Shown: positions 6,685-6,761 of the stretch, piece by piece | How the letters are laid out: the number at the start of each line of letters is the position of its first letter | Numbering within the stretch: the stretch's first letter is position 1 | From: Methylotenera sp. | Lineage (GTDB): Bacteria; Pseudomonadota; Gammaproteobacteria; Burkholderiales; Methylophilaceae | Length of the DNA: 6,761 nucleotides | Assembly: GCA_027310735.1 (NCBI GenBank) | Contig: DAIDAH010000151.1 | Location: forward strand, 1 to 6,761 | Reading direction: 5' to 3' | The notes under the pieces: model-generated | Databases searched by the model: none | Told to the model about the DNA's origin: nothing | The model's input: only the letters and a program-made list of their open reading frames with translations | Translations under genes and position numbers: made by a program

Positions 6685-6690
6685 AGCATT

Positions 6691-6761
6691 ATGGAATTCA
6701 TCAAAATACGCGGTGCTCGTACGCACAATCTTAAAAACATATCGCTGGATATTCCACGCAA
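6691..6761 (+). CDS. uvrA: Excinuclease ABC subunit A, N-terminal fragment
   Basis: The first 23 codons are present and the gene runs off the right edge. The translation MEFIKIRGARTHNLKNISL followed by DIPR is the hallmark UvrA N-terminus, just before the first Walker A region. UvrA is the damage-recognition ATPase of nucleotide excision repair, working with UvrB and UvrC in the cytoplasm. It is divergent from the transporter-ssb pair across 69 bp. No good Shine-Dalgarno precedes the ATG (GTAAAAGCATT), but the family start is well matched. Truncation is by the window only. Confidence 0.95.
   Translation, partial: MEFIKIRGARTHNLKNISLDIPR

Noticed and set aside
6642..6686. Two CGTAAAAG direct repeats as regulator binding sites
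   Set aside because: Two 8-bp A-rich copies 37 bp apart can arise by chance, and the second coincides with the proposed minus-strand -35; too weak for a feature.

Overview
The window looks like chromosomal DNA of a moderately AT-rich Gram-negative proteobacterium, most likely a betaproteobacterium of the Methylophilaceae/Nitrosomonadales type. The reasons are the SSB sequence, outer-membrane beta-barrel and periplasmic proteins with Sec signal peptides, and the conserved order uvrA (divergent) - MFS transporter - ssb. The taxon is an inference from protein style and synteny; no rRNA or other marker is present. No mobile elements, CRISPR, tRNA or rRNA are visible, and no gap without a gene exceeds about 110 bp.

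Right side (4682-6761): a housekeeping block. The first 23 codons of uvrA read rightward off the window edge. A 69-bp divergent promoter region separates it from a leftward pair: a YajR-like 12-TM major facilitator transporter with a C-terminal cytoplasmic domain, then ssb, whose Shine-Dalgarno lies in the last codons of the transporter gene.

Left and middle (108-4640): a four-gene leftward cluster with the order outer-membrane beta-barrel protein, small PstS-like periplasmic binding protein, membrane sensor histidine kinase, REC-HD-GYP response regulator. Junctions are tight: 2 nt between the first two, a 4-nt ATGA overlap between the second and third, and 59 nt before the regulator. All catalytic residues expected of the kinase, receiver and HD-GYP phosphodiesterase are present. 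The simplest reading is an envelope-to-cytoplasm signalling line: something sensed or admitted at the outer membrane, bound or relayed by the periplasmic protein, detected by the Cache-like sensor domain of the kinase, and converted by phosphotransfer into c-di-GMP degradation. No ABC permease or ATPase accompanies the binding protein, so a sensory rather than transport role is favoured. This is inference from gene order and domain content.

Far left (1-107): possibly the last codons of a converging rightward gene, a 24-bp near-perfect palindrome, and a short tandem duplication overlapping the stop codon of the HD-GYP gene.
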